Part shown: positions 18,113 through 26,463 of the stretch, in pieces
Numbering within the stretch: the first letter of the stretch is position 1
Layout: each line of letters starts with the position of its first letter
Assembly: GCA_938015805.1 (NCBI GenBank)
Contig: CALLXF010000057.1
Location: 1 to 35,862 of the forward strand
Source of the DNA: an uncultured Saprospiraceae bacterium
GTDB taxonomy: Bacteria; Bacteroidota; Bacteroidia; Chitinophagales; Saprospiraceae
DNA length: 35,862 nucleotides
Direction of reading: 5' to 3'
The notes under the pieces: model-generated
Database searches by the model: none
What the model was told of the DNA's origin: nothing
What the model saw: the letters and a program-made list of their open reading frames with translations, nothing else
Made by a program: the position numbers and the translations under genes

Positions 18113-18231
18113 TAAATATAAGAAAAGGGCACGGTTCTAAATAATAAGAATTACAGCCCAATCATAAAATGTAAAAGTTTCATGTCGACAAAATATTGGA
18201 TCTGCCTGGAGTGAACAAAATGATTTCTATT

Positions 18232-19845
18232 CTAAGAACTACAACTCAGCATCGAACACCCTACTTTCTTACGAGCCCACTCAGGTCTCTTTGCAAACCA
18301 TTGTTCATTTTCTGGTTGTTCGGTATAAGGGTTTTTAAGTAACTGGTATAAATCATCTATCATTTTATAGTCTCCTTCCTTGGCTTTATCTATTGCTAAT
18401 TGAGCCATATAATTCCTTAGAACATACTTTGGATTTATAGCATCCATTTTGTTTTTTCGATCGGAAATACTAGACTCTTCTTCAGACAATCGTTGCATGT
18501 ATTTTTTCATCCACGATAACCATTCATGTTCTACTTTATCACCTAATTCTAGAGGGTTATAAAAAGCAACTTTGACTATTTCCAAAGCTTCTTTTTTATT
18601 CATAGAAATCGGATTGATATCAGATAACAACCTAAAAAAAATAGTCATATCTGTCTCCGTCAACTGAAGTGATTCTTCCAACTGTTGTATCAATTTCATA
18701 TCCAATTCACTATGGGTAATGATTCCAATTTTATCACCCATCATGGTGTAGTACTTCTTAGGATATCTTTGTTGGTAAGATTTTAAGACCGCTTCTAAGG
18801 CAGGCACATCTTCTACTAGTGGATATAAAGCATTAGCCAATTGCATTAAATTCCATAGTGCTATATTAGGTTGGTTTCCATATCTGTATCTTTTTCCACT
18901 AGCGTCTGTAGTATTAGGCGTCCAATCCGGATCATATCCCTCGAGCCAGCCATAAGGACCATAATCTATCGTCAATCCCAAGATCGACATGTTATCTGTA
19001 TTCATCACTCCATGGACAAAACCTACTCTCTGCCAGTGGATCACCATGTCTAATGTTCGATCCACCACCTCTTGGAAAAAGTGTAGATAGTCATCCGTTT
19101 CTCTTCCTACTATATGTGGATAAAAATGCTTCATGGTATAATCCACTAAAGTCCTCAGCGTATCCTTATCCTTTCTAGCCATAAAAATCTGATAGCTTCC
19201 GAATCTCAGAAAACTAGGGGCTACTCGACAAACTACAGCCCCTTTTTCATAAGCAGCATTACCGTCATACATCATATCTCTCAACACTTGGTCTCCAGTA
19301 AGGGATAATGATAATGATCGTGTAGTAGGAATACCGAGATGATACATCGCTTCGCTACAAAGATGCTCACGCACCGATGATCTTAACACAGCAAATCCGT
19401 CAGCAGTTCTTGAATAAGGGGTCTCTCCCGCACCTTTAAGCTGTAAGGCCCATCTTCTATTTTTATGCTCGACCTCACAAAGATTAATCGCTCTTCCGTC
19501 ACCTAGTTGTCCTGCCCAGTTTCCAAACTGATGCCCAGCGTAACACATCGCAAAAGGAGAAGTGCCTTCTAATAGTTCAGCACCTGAAAATATTTTTTTA
19601 AAATCGACAGACTTTGCATCTTCCTCTGTTAATCCGATCTCATGTAGCATCTCTGAAGAGACATGAATTACAGTAGGATTGCTAGGAACTCGAGGTGTTA
19701 CAAAAGAATAACAAGCTTCTTCTACTTGTCTACGTTCATTGCTAAAAATAGGATCAGCTGGTAATTCTTTGTTGAATGTATCTTGTATATTTAATTTCAC
19801 TTTACGACTTGTTAAGAGTGGATATTTAACACCATTTATAATCAT
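18232..19845 (-). CDS. selO: Protein adenylyltransferase SelO (YdiU/UPF0061)
   Basis: 537 residues, a pseudokinase-fold enzyme that transfers AMP from ATP to Ser, Thr or Tyr of target proteins, linked to oxidative stress in E. coli. Seen: GHQFGNWAGQLGDGRAINL, LKGAGETPYSRTADGFAVLR split around GAGETPYSR, REHLCSEAMYHLGIPTTRSL, and VHGVMNTDNMSILGLTIDYG with the ND and DYG metal and ATP motifs. The protein ends CSMLSCSS, matching the conserved Cys-Ser-Ser end of bacterial SelO. The ATG at 19845 gives the family N-terminus. MsrA lies upstream on the same strand, consistent with a redox-stress theme. The 5' flank is one copy of a dispersed repeat. Confidence 0.95.
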   Translation of the reverse strand: MIINGVKYPLLTSRKVKLNIQDTFNKELPADPIFSNERRQVEEACYSFVTPRVPSNPTVIHVSSEMLHEIGLTEEDAKSVDFKKIFSGAELLEGTSPFAMCYAGHQFGNWAGQLGDGRAINLCEVEHKNRRWALQLKGAGETPYSRTADGFAVLRSSVREHLCSEAMYHLGIPTTRSLSLSLTGDQVLRDMMYDGNAAYEKGAVVCRVAPSFLRFGSYQIFMARKDKDTLRTLVDYTMKHFYPHIVGRETDDYLHFFQEVVDRTLDMVIHWQRVGFVHGVMNTDNMSILGLTIDYGPYGWLEGYDPDWTPNTTDASGKRYRYGNQPNIALWNLMQLANALYPLVEDVPALEAVLKSYQQRYPKKYYTMMGDKIGIITHSELDMKLIQQLEESLQLTETDMTIFFRLLSDINPISMNKKEALEIVKVAFYNPLELGDKVEHEWLSWMKKYMQRLSEEESSISDRKNKMDAINPKYVLRNYMAQLAIDKAKEGDYKMIDDLYQLLKNPYTEQPENEQWFAKRPEWARKKVGCSMLSCSS

Positions 19846-19982
19846 AATTGCCCCATATTTTAGAGCTTATAATTTCATGCTTCTTCGTTATAAATACTCG
19901 CAATAGCTACGGTTATTACTGCGTTGTAAGCCTCGATTCTTTTTATATAACTCTCCAAAATAAAGGGACATTATAAAAGGTA
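19838..19982 (-). repeat. Dispersed repeat, copy A (selO 5' flank)
   Basis: 145 bp that align with 25202-25344 at about 80% identity (hand alignment). It ends inside the selO start codon (19843-19845) on one side. The far 34 bases (19949-19982) differ from copy B at only two positions. Read on the minus strand it holds a 27-codon frame from ATG at 19971 to TAA at 19888; the matching frame in copy B is also open but substitutions are not biased to third positions, so it does not look like a conserved peptide. An AATAGC...GGTTATT hairpin lies in the middle. Confidence 0.75.
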
Positions 19983-19999
19983 CAAACCGTGTAAATCTA

Positions 20000-20515
20000 T
20001 TAAAGTTTCAACTTACTACTATGTCCTTTATTAGCAAACAATGATTTTAACTTCTTAAGCTTAGGTTCAATCCGAGTTTTGCAGAATACCTTTTCCGGAT
20101 TTTTATAATAGTAATCCAGGTATTTTTCTTTATTGATTTTGAATGTTTCGAATGTCAACACTTTAGTAATAATAGGATCTTTAAACTGAGTCTGTAGAGT
20201 CGCTACAATTTCCTTAGCAGATTCCCTTTGTTCTTTATTGAATACATAAACTGCAGAGCGATACTTTTCTCTCATCGAATGAGTAGATGTGCAGCTATGC
20301 GTATGCAGGTGTATTTCTAATAATATTTTTAAAGAAATAATATCAGTATAGAAATGTACCACGACTGCTTCTGACATTGCTGAATATTCTAGACTGCTAA
20401 TCCACCCTTGTTCCACTTTTACCACTCCTACTAAAGATTGAAAAATAGCCTCTGTACACCAATGACAACTACCTCCAAATCCTACCTTCATCATAAATTT
20501 ATAATCATCGTTCAT
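20000..20515 (-). CDS. msrA: Peptide-methionine (S)-S-oxide reductase, MsrA family variant
   Basis: 171 residues. It reduces the S epimer of methionine sulfoxide in proteins or as free amino acid. The N-terminal GFGGSCHWCTEAIFQ holds the catalytic Cys17, in place of the common GCFW-G/C core, with His18 replacing Phe and Trp19 kept. The E following (TEAIF) is conserved. HTHSCTSTHSMREKYRSAVY matches the family's H-D-P-T-x-x-x-x-Q-G-x-D-x-G-x-x-Y-R-S block in degenerate form. YHQKY-type C-terminal Cys region is replaced by KYLDYYYKNPEKVFC. It forms a pair with SelO (154-bp gap, filled by repeat copy A). Activity is likely but the divergence leaves some doubt. Confidence 0.8.
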   Translation of the reverse strand: MNDDYKFMMKVGFGGSCHWCTEAIFQSLVGVVKVEQGWISSLEYSAMSEAVVVHFYTDIISLKILLEIHLHTHSCTSTHSMREKYRSAVYVFNKEQRESAKEIVATLQTQFKDPIITKVLTFETFKINKEKYLDYYYKNPEKVFCKTRIEPKLKKLKSLFANKGHSSKLKL

Positions 20516-20587
20516 TTAATCTCCCAACATAACACAACACTTACTAATCTCCCAGTTTACCTGTTTAAAAACCATGTCATCAATCTA

Positions 20588-22033
20588 CTACTTCCTACCC
20601 CGCTCAGCACTGATCCATGACTCCCAGACATTAAACATCCGCATAGAAAATTCTGTGTCCGTTTTCTCAAACATGGTCTGAATCTCAGATCTGGTATGAC
20701 GAGGTAGATTTATTTTATCATCATCCGCATTGGCGTAAAGCCATAACAAACCTCCTACTAGCTGACTATTTTTACTCAACGATTTAAAATCTACTTTATC
20801 ATAAGTGTCCGAACTCGCATGATAGTTTACACCGTAACTTGCAGGTTTATGAGCAGCTACAAGATTAGGAATTCCCTGCAACATAAAGTCAAAATTATCT
20901 GTTCCTATAATCGGAACATTGATCAACGCAAAAGAAGTATCTAATTCTAAAGGAGAAAGAATATCCTCCATAACCTCTACTAGGTCCTCTCTTCCATTAG
21001 TAAATAATCCTATAATTTCTCCACTTCCTATATCCACGGACATGGCCATTTTATGCTCATCCATATTTGTAAGATTCTGTTTAGTATAGGCCCATGAACC
21101 AAAATAACCTTGCTCCTCACCATTCCATAATGCAAACCGTATCGTACGTCTAGGTTTTAAACCTAAAGCCTTTATCTGCCTTGCAATATTTATGAGCATC
21201 GTAACATTACACCCATTATCATTTGCTCCGGTGCCTAATGCCCAGGAATCTAAATGGGCTCCGATAATCACTATCTCTTCTTTTAAATCTGTACCTTCTA
21301 TCTCTGCTAGAACATTATCTGATGTAAACGCTCCACCTATTTCAGCATGTACAGTAGTACTAAACGTTAATTCTTTATCAGCCTGCAATGTACGTAAACA
21401 TCTCTGTGCATCTTCTCTGGCCATGATAAACTGTGGAAGGTCGTTTTCTGTAACCTTTGTTGGAATAAAACGATATAATAATTTGTGTGGTCGCGAAGCC
21501 ATAAATACGATGCCTTTTACTCCTACTTTTCTTAAAGCCATCTCAGCCTTAGCGGCTTGGGTGTATTCCGCAAATAATCCATCTATATCTAAGCATAATT
21601 CTGAGGATACTAAGGCAAAATTACCCTTGAGTTGTTCTTCTAATTTTAGAATCTCTGACTCGCTGCCCATACCTACATTTATTAACTTTCCTGTATAATC
21701 TCCAGGAGCGGTTTGATATTTGGCTACAGCCAATGGATCAAATTCTATATCACCAGAAATACTAAAAGTGGAAGCCCCTTCCATCCATAAAACTGGTACT
21801 TTAAATGATTGTTTCCATGTCATTACTCCAGCCTCCTGAAATTTTTGCAATCCCCATTCTACGGATTTTTCATTGGCCTCCGAGCCAGTTACTCTTCCTC
21901 CTATCTCATCACATAATTCTCTGAGATCTTTTTCCATAATTGTACTGGAAGCTAAAGCTCCTTGTAAATTTTTTAAATCAGACTGAGCATATGTCAGTTG
22001 CACAAATAAGAAAAATACAATTACAGTTCTCAT
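20588..22033 (-). CDS. Secreted M28 family metallopeptidase (carboxypeptidase Q-like)
   Basis: 481 residues with a Sec signal ending near AQS17. Zinc ligands and catalytic residues are in order: His260 and Asp262 (GAHLDSW), Asp272 (ANDNG), Glu306-Glu307 (WNGEEQG), Asp334 (SVDIGSG) and His405 (YHASSDTYDKV). A protease-associated (PA) domain insert lies at about 110-230. This pattern fits the plasma glutamate carboxypeptidase/PGCP branch of M28, which removes residues from short peptides. It should be periplasmic or surface-linked. It stands alone between MsrA and YidD, with its own perfect -7 promoter element. Confidence 0.9.
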   Translation of the reverse strand: MRTVIVFFLFVQLTYAQSDLKNLQGALASSTIMEKDLRELCDEIGGRVTGSEANEKSVEWGLQKFQEAGVMTWKQSFKVPVLWMEGASTFSISGDIEFDPLAVAKYQTAPGDYTGKLINVGMGSESEILKLEEQLKGNFALVSSELCLDIDGLFAEYTQAAKAEMALRKVGVKGIVFMASRPHKLLYRFIPTKVTENDLPQFIMAREDAQRCLRTLQADKELTFSTTVHAEIGGAFTSDNVLAEIEGTDLKEEIVIIGAHLDSWALGTGANDNGCNVTMLINIARQIKALGLKPRRTIRFALWNGEEQGYFGSWAYTKQNLTNMDEHKMAMSVDIGSGEIIGLFTNGREDLVEVMEDILSPLELDTSFALINVPIIGTDNFDFMLQGIPNLVAAHKPASYGVNYHASSDTYDKVDFKSLSKNSQLVGGLLWLYANADDDKINLPRHTRSEIQTMFEKTDTEFSMRMFNVWESWISAERGRK

Positions 22034-22058
22034 GATATTAATTTAAACGTAGCAGAAT

Positions 22059-22066
22059 CAAATATA
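22059..22066 (-). promoter_or_regulatory. Perfect Bacteroidota -7 element for the M28 peptidase gene
   Basis: On the minus strand 22066-22059 reads TATATTTG, an exact TAnnTTTG, 25 bases before the ATG at 22033. A TTG on the minus strand at 22093-22091 is 24 bases further upstream, a little too far for an ideal -33 element. Confidence 0.45.
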
Positions 22067-22102
22067 TACTTATAATAAATGCGGTTTTTACAAGACCTAT
22101 TT

Positions 22103-22342
22103 TTAAGATCGTCTATTAGGGTTTTTAGGAACAGGGTCCGGCCCCATACCTCCCCATGGATGGCAAGAAAATATTCTTTTTATCCCTAGCCATAATCCTT
22201 TTACCACACCCCACTCTTGTATGGCACCTATCATGTAATGTGAGCATGTAGGAGAGTATCTGCAGTTAGGTCCTAGTAAAGGGGAAATAAATTTCTGATA
22301 ACCTTTGATGGGTAAAATAAAAATATCTTTAAGCAATTGCAC
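22103..22342 (-). CDS. yidD: Membrane protein insertion efficiency factor YidD
   Basis: 79 residues, typical length. Seen: [25 protein letters not shown], in which NCRYSPTCS is the family signature, then [20 protein letters not shown] with the second Cys and the terminal GGMGPDPVP. It is a small membrane-associated protein that helps YidC insert membrane proteins. Start GTG at 22342; its G is shared with the TAG stop of the DUF6702 gene (TAGTG), so translation is coupled. It is away from rnpA-yidC, as is common in Bacteroidota. Confidence 0.95.
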   Translation of the reverse strand: MQLLKDIFILPIKGYQKFISPLLGPNCRYSPTCSHYMIGAIQEWGVVKGLWLGIKRIFSCHPWGGMGPDPVPKNPNRRS

Positions 22343-22839
22343 TAGCGTAATTTGATTTTAGATTCTTTATGATCTAATATATCAAAAACCGATCTTTTAC
22401 CATCTACTTTAAAGGAAATGATATTACGCTGATCATCGTATTTATCGAGGAGGATTAAATTTTGGTGATATAAATCCTTAGATGGATCTATTTGTATTTC
22501 TATATAACACCATACTGCAATCAAATCCTCTGACTGCTCTTTACCTATAAAATCGATGGCGATGGCCTGATCATCTTGTATAAAACTAAAATGATCTCTG
22601 AGATAAGCAAGCATGTAACTTTCACCATCCTCGTGCTCGTTTTTTGTACATAACATCAGGTCCTTGGCTCCATAATCCTCTAGACTCATTTCTAGATCAT
22701 CTAAAAAAAGATGCAGACTAATTTCTAATTTATCCTGAGCAGAAATATAATTTATCTCTGATTTAGAGAGATGGATATCATGAGCGATATCGACAGAGGC
22801 AGCAAAAAAAAATAAAATGAGACTAAATAAAATGTGCAT
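22342..22839 (-). CDS. DUF6702-type periplasmic protein
   Basis: 165 residues. A Sec signal ([20 protein letters not shown]) is followed by [30 protein letters not shown], split here at the S-x-x-E-I and the F-DDLE motifs. These resemble the DUF6702 family (HPxHVSxxEI, FxDDxE). Function unknown. The stop overlaps the yidD start, so the two are cotranslated, which hints at an envelope role. Confidence 0.7.
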   Translation of the reverse strand: MHILFSLILFFFAASVDIAHDIHLSKSEINYISAQDKLEISLHLFLDDLEMSLEDYGAKDLMLCTKNEHEDGESYMLAYLRDHFSFIQDDQAIAIDFIGKEQSEDLIAVWCYIEIQIDPSKDLYHQNLILLDKYDDQRNIISFKVDGKRSVFDILDHKESKIKLR

Positions 22840-22942
22840 ATATGATAAACGATATGCTACGAAGATAGTTATCTAAATGGACTATAAAATAAATTATGTC
22901 AGATGAGAACTTTCCACTTTTATCATCACGAAGAATCTTAAT

Positions 22943-24490
22943 CTAGTTAAATAAATTTACACGTAATCCCAGGTTAATCGTTTCTGCCTGACCTCCTGAC
23001 TCTGCCAGAAACTTATTACTAAAATCTGTGTAAAGTAATTCTAATTCGAGGTCACTCGTAATCTGATATTTTGTACCTAAACCATACTGCACAAAATAAT
23101 CATACTCCTTTTGCCAGAAAGGAGAATATCCTCCAATGGTATAAATCGTCCACTTAGCAGTAGGGATAAAACTAAAAATTAAAATGACAGGAGTTGATAA
23201 TCTATTAATATGTCCCTCATCACTACTACCTATATCCTCTAATAAAACATCCACCTCTGTAAATAAAGAAAACTTAGTTCCAATAGAAAAATCATTGAAA
23301 AACTGTGTGTTCCACGTTGCCCCTGTCCAGTCGATATAAGGCTGGAACTCACTACCCGCAAGATCCTCACCTATTGGAAAAACAAACGAACTCTGGATTG
23401 AAAAATTTTCCCATTTTGGATTAGGAGCATATCTGATCTGTGGACCTATCGCTGTAAGTCCTGACCTACTACTACCTACACCATCAGATGCAAAAACAGA
23501 AAACGGAGAAGATGGCAATGCATTATTTCTTACTTTCCTATATCTCCCATTTACCCCAATATTTAATCGATTACTAAGTCCATAAAATGCACTAAGTGTG
23601 GTCGTAAAAAATGAAGACCGATCTCTCAGCTCAGAAGGATCGCCCGTTTTCTGAGAATACAAATTATTAAAAATTTTGATTTCGACCGAACCCTTAGGAA
23701 TCGTAGAAGATACAATATATCGATATGCGTTTGCCGCTCCAGACACACCTAGTCCATTACTCTGATCATTTAAACTCCAGTCATAAGTATAATAAGACAG
23801 TTTAGCTCCGGCTGATAATCGATCAGTTCTATATTTGTTAATAAAGGAAACTATTTTCTCCTGGCTTCCGCCAAAATCATTTGCGTACCACTTAAATATT
23901 TGGGATAGCTCTACTTTATTTCCAGCCACTCGGATAAAGTCCGCATCATTAAGTGCTTTTTTAGTTTGCTGTTCTAACTGAGCCTCGAGCTTTTCTGGAC
24001 GATAAGCAAAATGAGTTATAGGAGGACATCCCACAGCTCCACAAACTAAAACAAAATGAAAACGAGGATCATTAAATGATTTAAGTAATCGATCTTTTTC
24101 TAATTGATTAAGAGTTAGGGAAGCATTAGCTACAGTGATTTTATCATTATCAAAAAATCCTTTTTTATCGATTACCGATTGTAACGGATAATTACGGACA
24201 ACTTTATTTATGACATTTAGATTGTATGCATTTATATAAAATGCCTGCAATGTTTTATCATCTAAATCAGAGACATCAGCTGAGGCGATCCGATCGATCA
24301 GTGTTTTTAATTTTTTATCTGATTTTAAAGGAGCATATTTTACAAGTCCATCAGAAACATATTTTTGCAAAAAAGCATCTACATCATTAAAAAAGGATTG
24401 GTTTATCTTTTGAGCATTTAAGATATTACCAAAGAAGATCATTCCGAATATAATAGGCAATACTTTACTCCATTTTAATACATTTTTCAT
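22943..24490 (-). CDS. DUF547 domain fused to an outer-membrane beta-barrel
   Basis: 515 residues. The Sec signal ends near NILNAQ26. The DUF547 domain (about 30-245) shows LQAFYINAYNLNVINKV, FVLVCGAVGCPPITHF (Cys-rich core) and LSQIFKWYANDFGG. After a short linker the C-terminal half (about 250-515) alternates polar and hydrophobic residues in about ten to twelve strands and ends LGLRVNLFN, with a terminal aromatic pair, the outer-membrane barrel signal. DUF547 has no settled function and is usually a stand-alone periplasmic protein. Here it is carried by its own barrel, so it should sit at the inner face of the outer membrane. It is monocistronic, with 102 bp to the DUF6702 gene. Confidence 0.8.
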   Translation of the reverse strand: MKNVLKWSKVLPIIFGMIFFGNILNAQKINQSFFNDVDAFLQKYVSDGLVKYAPLKSDKKLKTLIDRIASADVSDLDDKTLQAFYINAYNLNVINKVVRNYPLQSVIDKKGFFDNDKITVANASLTLNQLEKDRLLKSFNDPRFHFVLVCGAVGCPPITHFAYRPEKLEAQLEQQTKKALNDADFIRVAGNKVELSQIFKWYANDFGGSQEKIVSFINKYRTDRLSAGAKLSYYTYDWSLNDQSNGLGVSGAANAYRYIVSSTIPKGSVEIKIFNNLYSQKTGDPSELRDRSSFFTTTLSAFYGLSNRLNIGVNGRYRKVRNNALPSSPFSVFASDGVGSSRSGLTAIGPQIRYAPNPKWENFSIQSSFVFPIGEDLAGSEFQPYIDWTGATWNTQFFNDFSIGTKFSLFTEVDVLLEDIGSSDEGHINRLSTPVILIFSFIPTAKWTIYTIGGYSPFWQKEYDYFVQYGLGTKYQITSDLELELLYTDFSNKFLAESGGQAETINLGLRVNLFN

Positions 24491-24845
24491 AATTCTAAAA
24501 GTTGAATTTATTTAATACTACAAGTTTAGAGCAATATCAGAGCTTATTAGTAGTCGGTATTTCCCTATGACTTGTTTATTCTTCCTTTAGGGATTTTAAT
24601 TGTAGTCTCCTTCTGATATCGGAGGAATTTAGCATCTATATCTAACATTGGTCGAGTAAAATACATGGTTGGACGAGTGTACAAACTAAAATGAAACTTT
24701 AGATTTAAACGTCTCGTTATCATAATATACAGGGTACAAACCATCATTATAGAAAACTTTGTAACCATCTAATAAACCATTAGTAAAAACATTTGAGCTT
24801 ATTGTCTTTTCTGAGGGCATAAAGTTTTTAGACAAACAAACCATG

Positions 24846-24880
24846 GGCCCTTTGCTTTATCACTAGAGCGAAGGGCCTTT
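24846..24880 (+). terminator. Intrinsic terminator-like hairpin, plus strand
   Basis: GGCCCTTTGC (24846-24855) pairs with GCGAAGGGCC (24868-24877) over ten pairs with a 12-base loop, followed by TTTGAGTTTTATT. The one non-Watson-Crick pair is U-G on the plus strand and A-C on the minus, and the T-rich tail is only on the plus side. No plus-strand gene precedes it. Confidence 0.5.
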
Positions 24881-24937
24881 GAGTTTTATTCTAGTATAGC
24901 CATTAATGACCATAATTCTTTATTGCATCTAGGATAG

Positions 24938-25081
24938 ATCATTGACTTTTATAATACTATTTATCTTAGATTTCCGACTTTCGTCGAATATAAAACGCCT
25001 TTGGACGAACGTCTCGCAGGAATAGCAACTTTAGTATTTTTTGCCCGTGTTATACATGTCAGTCAAAGGAACTGTTTTTAG
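24938..25081 (+). pseudogene. Open frame without start codon, possible gene relic
   Basis: Forty-seven codons run open after a TAG at 24935-24937 to a TAG at 25079-25081, without ATG. The second half reads YKTPLDERLAGIATLVFFAR, then VIHVSQRNCF, an unusually protein-like stretch with higher GC than its flanks. A terminator follows 34 bases after the stop. It could be the decayed 3' end of a gene, part of a non-coding repeat, or chance. Confidence 0.2.
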
Positions 25082-25114
25082 GATATCAGATATCTATAAA
25101 AGCAGAACTAAATG

Positions 25115-25152
25115 GACCTTCTACTCTCTAAGAAAGTAGAGGGTCTTTTTTA
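25115..25152 (+). terminator. Intrinsic terminator, plus strand
   Basis: GACCTTCTACT (25115-25125) pairs with AGTAGAGGGTC (25135-25145) over eleven pairs, one of them U-G on the plus strand. The loop is nine bases and the tail TTTTTTATTTTAT. The minus-strand side has no T-run. This is a strong intrinsic terminator with no annotated plus-strand gene upstream in the gap. Confidence 0.75.
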
Positions 25153-25201
25153 TTTTATGGTGTAAGTATAAAAGGGATCAGTTTTAAATCTAATTCTACT
25201 A

Positions 25202-25344
25202 ATAATCATAATTGCCCTGATTTTAAAGTAAATATTTCATACTTCTTAGGAATAAATACCCGCAATAGCTAAAGCTACTAATGCTTTTTACAGCTCGATA
25301 TAATTTATTTAACTCTCCAAAACAAAGGGACATTATAAATGGTA
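25202..25344 (-). repeat. Dispersed repeat, copy B
   Basis: 143 bp matching 19838-19982 at about 80% (hand alignment), in the same orientation. The 34-base end (25311-25344) is almost identical to copy A. The ATGATT of the selO start is preserved (minus strand from 25209), and the next 18 bases still resemble selO codons 3-8 (about 17 of 24 identical over the start region), after which similarity stops. On the minus strand ATG 25333 to TAA 25223 is open for 36 codons. A TAGCT-AA-AGCTA hairpin lies in the middle where copy A has a matching, partly wobble-paired stem. Confidence 0.75.
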
Positions 25345-25461
25345 TAGATAAATTAGGTAAATAAAGAATTCTCTTTTTAGATTCTTTTGATCTACGACTT
25401 TAAGAAAGAACAACCCAGTCATTATTATTCATGAAAAATAGGCTGCCTTTTGCCTATTGTT

Positions 25462-26436
25462 TTAAAATCCGTAGCCTATACTAAATCCAAAATCTATAGT
25501 CCCGTTAACTCTTTCTACAGATGTATCGATATAGTACTGAGCACTCATTAATATTCCTCCTCTTGTTCTGTAATTAATCCCAGCTCGTAAGGCAAGATCT
25601 TTATTATTAGAAATACCACTTTTTACAAGCACACCTACCTCAGAACCAAAACCGTGTGGTAAGGTTCCACTGGACATACCTATGTAATGATCAAATTCTG
25701 TCGTACGCCGCTGATCATTAAACTGACTCATAAAACTATAATGTAATGCGATATAAGCCCTGTTATCTACAGTCACTCCTATACCAGGTCTCATTTCTAG
25801 ATATGGTTTATTACGCAGTACACCTAACTGCACACCTAAAGGAACAAAGAGTTTATATTTTCGCCTCTGTCTCGGAAGCATTTCATTATTCTTAGCATCA
25901 AATAGATGTCTCTCCGGACTGATGGAAGATATGTAGAATCTATTTTTTACTTGGGCAATTGCATTTGCAATATCCTGCTTAAGTGATGCATCTAATAATT
26001 CTTCATGATCAGTAAACTCGATAGAGATCCCTAGGTTTTCACTTTTGAGTAAACATAAATTTGATTTGACATAGTCAATACCGTCATTCTCATTTACTGT
26101 AAACGTTTGTTTACCCACAACTTGATTTACTACTAATTCTTTTTTCTGAATGTAATTAATGTGGTAATAATCATAATCTGGTATCTCCTTAGATACTTTC
26201 TTAAAATCTGCTTGGAAATTATCTAATAGCTCCTCCCATGCCACGGCCTTCTGGATATTTTTTCTGTACGGCCAGACTACTACTATTTTTTGACCGCTAG
26301 CCCTTTGTATCGTAAGACTATCTGATGTTATAGTTTCTATATCTGTTAATAAACTTGCAGTATTATCTATTTGTGCTTTTATTGATTGGCTAACCGTAGT
26401 TATAAAAAGTACGGCTACTATTAATCTTTTAATCAT
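25462..26436 (-). CDS. Outer-membrane beta-barrel protein of ECF sigma module 1
   Basis: 324 residues. Sec signal MIKRLIVAVLFITTVSQSIKAQ split at AQ22. A periplasmic N-terminal region (about 23-185) contains VVVWPYRKN and HINYIQKKELVVNQ. The C-terminal part (about 190-324) is strand-rich and ends VNGTIDFGFSIGYGF, with a terminal Phe typical of BAM-inserted barrels. Not assigned to a family. It is third in the sigma, anti-sigma-like, barrel operon, 27 bp after the anti-sigma-like gene. It could be the surface sensor or the regulated output; order and conservation of the second module favour a sensing role. Confidence 0.75.
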   Translation of the reverse strand: MIKRLIVAVLFITTVSQSIKAQIDNTASLLTDIETITSDSLTIQRASGQKIVVVWPYRKNIQKAVAWEELLDNFQADFKKVSKEIPDYDYYHINYIQKKELVVNQVVGKQTFTVNENDGIDYVKSNLCLLKSENLGISIEFTDHEELLDASLKQDIANAIAQVKNRFYISSISPERHLFDAKNNEMLPRQRRKYKLFVPLGVQLGVLRNKPYLEMRPGIGVTVDNRAYIALHYSFMSQFNDQRRTTEFDHYIGMSSGTLPHGFGSEVGVLVKSGISNNKDLALRAGINYRTRGGILMSAQYYIDTSVERVNGTIDFGFSIGYGF

Positions 26437-26463
26437 GGCATTTACTTTTTTCTAGATTAAGAA

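Larger units (their letters stand above)
24491..25461. other. 971-bp gene-poor gap with repeat copy, relic frame and two terminators
   Basis: No convincing protein gene. A 67-codon minus-strand frame (24565-24768) has no recognisable features. Two plus-strand terminator-like hairpins (24846-24880 and 25115-25152) have no plus-strand gene upstream. A start-less open frame occupies 24938-25081. A 143-bp repeat lies at 25202-25344. A GATATCaGATATC palindrome lies at 25082-25094. The rest is unstructured AT-rich sequence. Confidence 0.6.

Noticed and set aside
19888-19971. Short peptide encoded in the dispersed repeat (MSL-x-FGEL start in both copies)
   Set aside because: Lengths differ (27 and 36 codons) and substitutions fall equally on all codon positions, so coding constraint is not visible.
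21192-21698. 168-codon plus-strand frame inside the M28 peptidase gene
   Set aside because: Long, but antisense to the metal-binding motifs of a well-supported peptidase and low in recognisable structure.
24565-24768. 67-codon minus-strand frame in the gap after the DUF547 gene
   Set aside because: No signal, motif or good context; its composition resembles translated AT-rich non-coding sequence.
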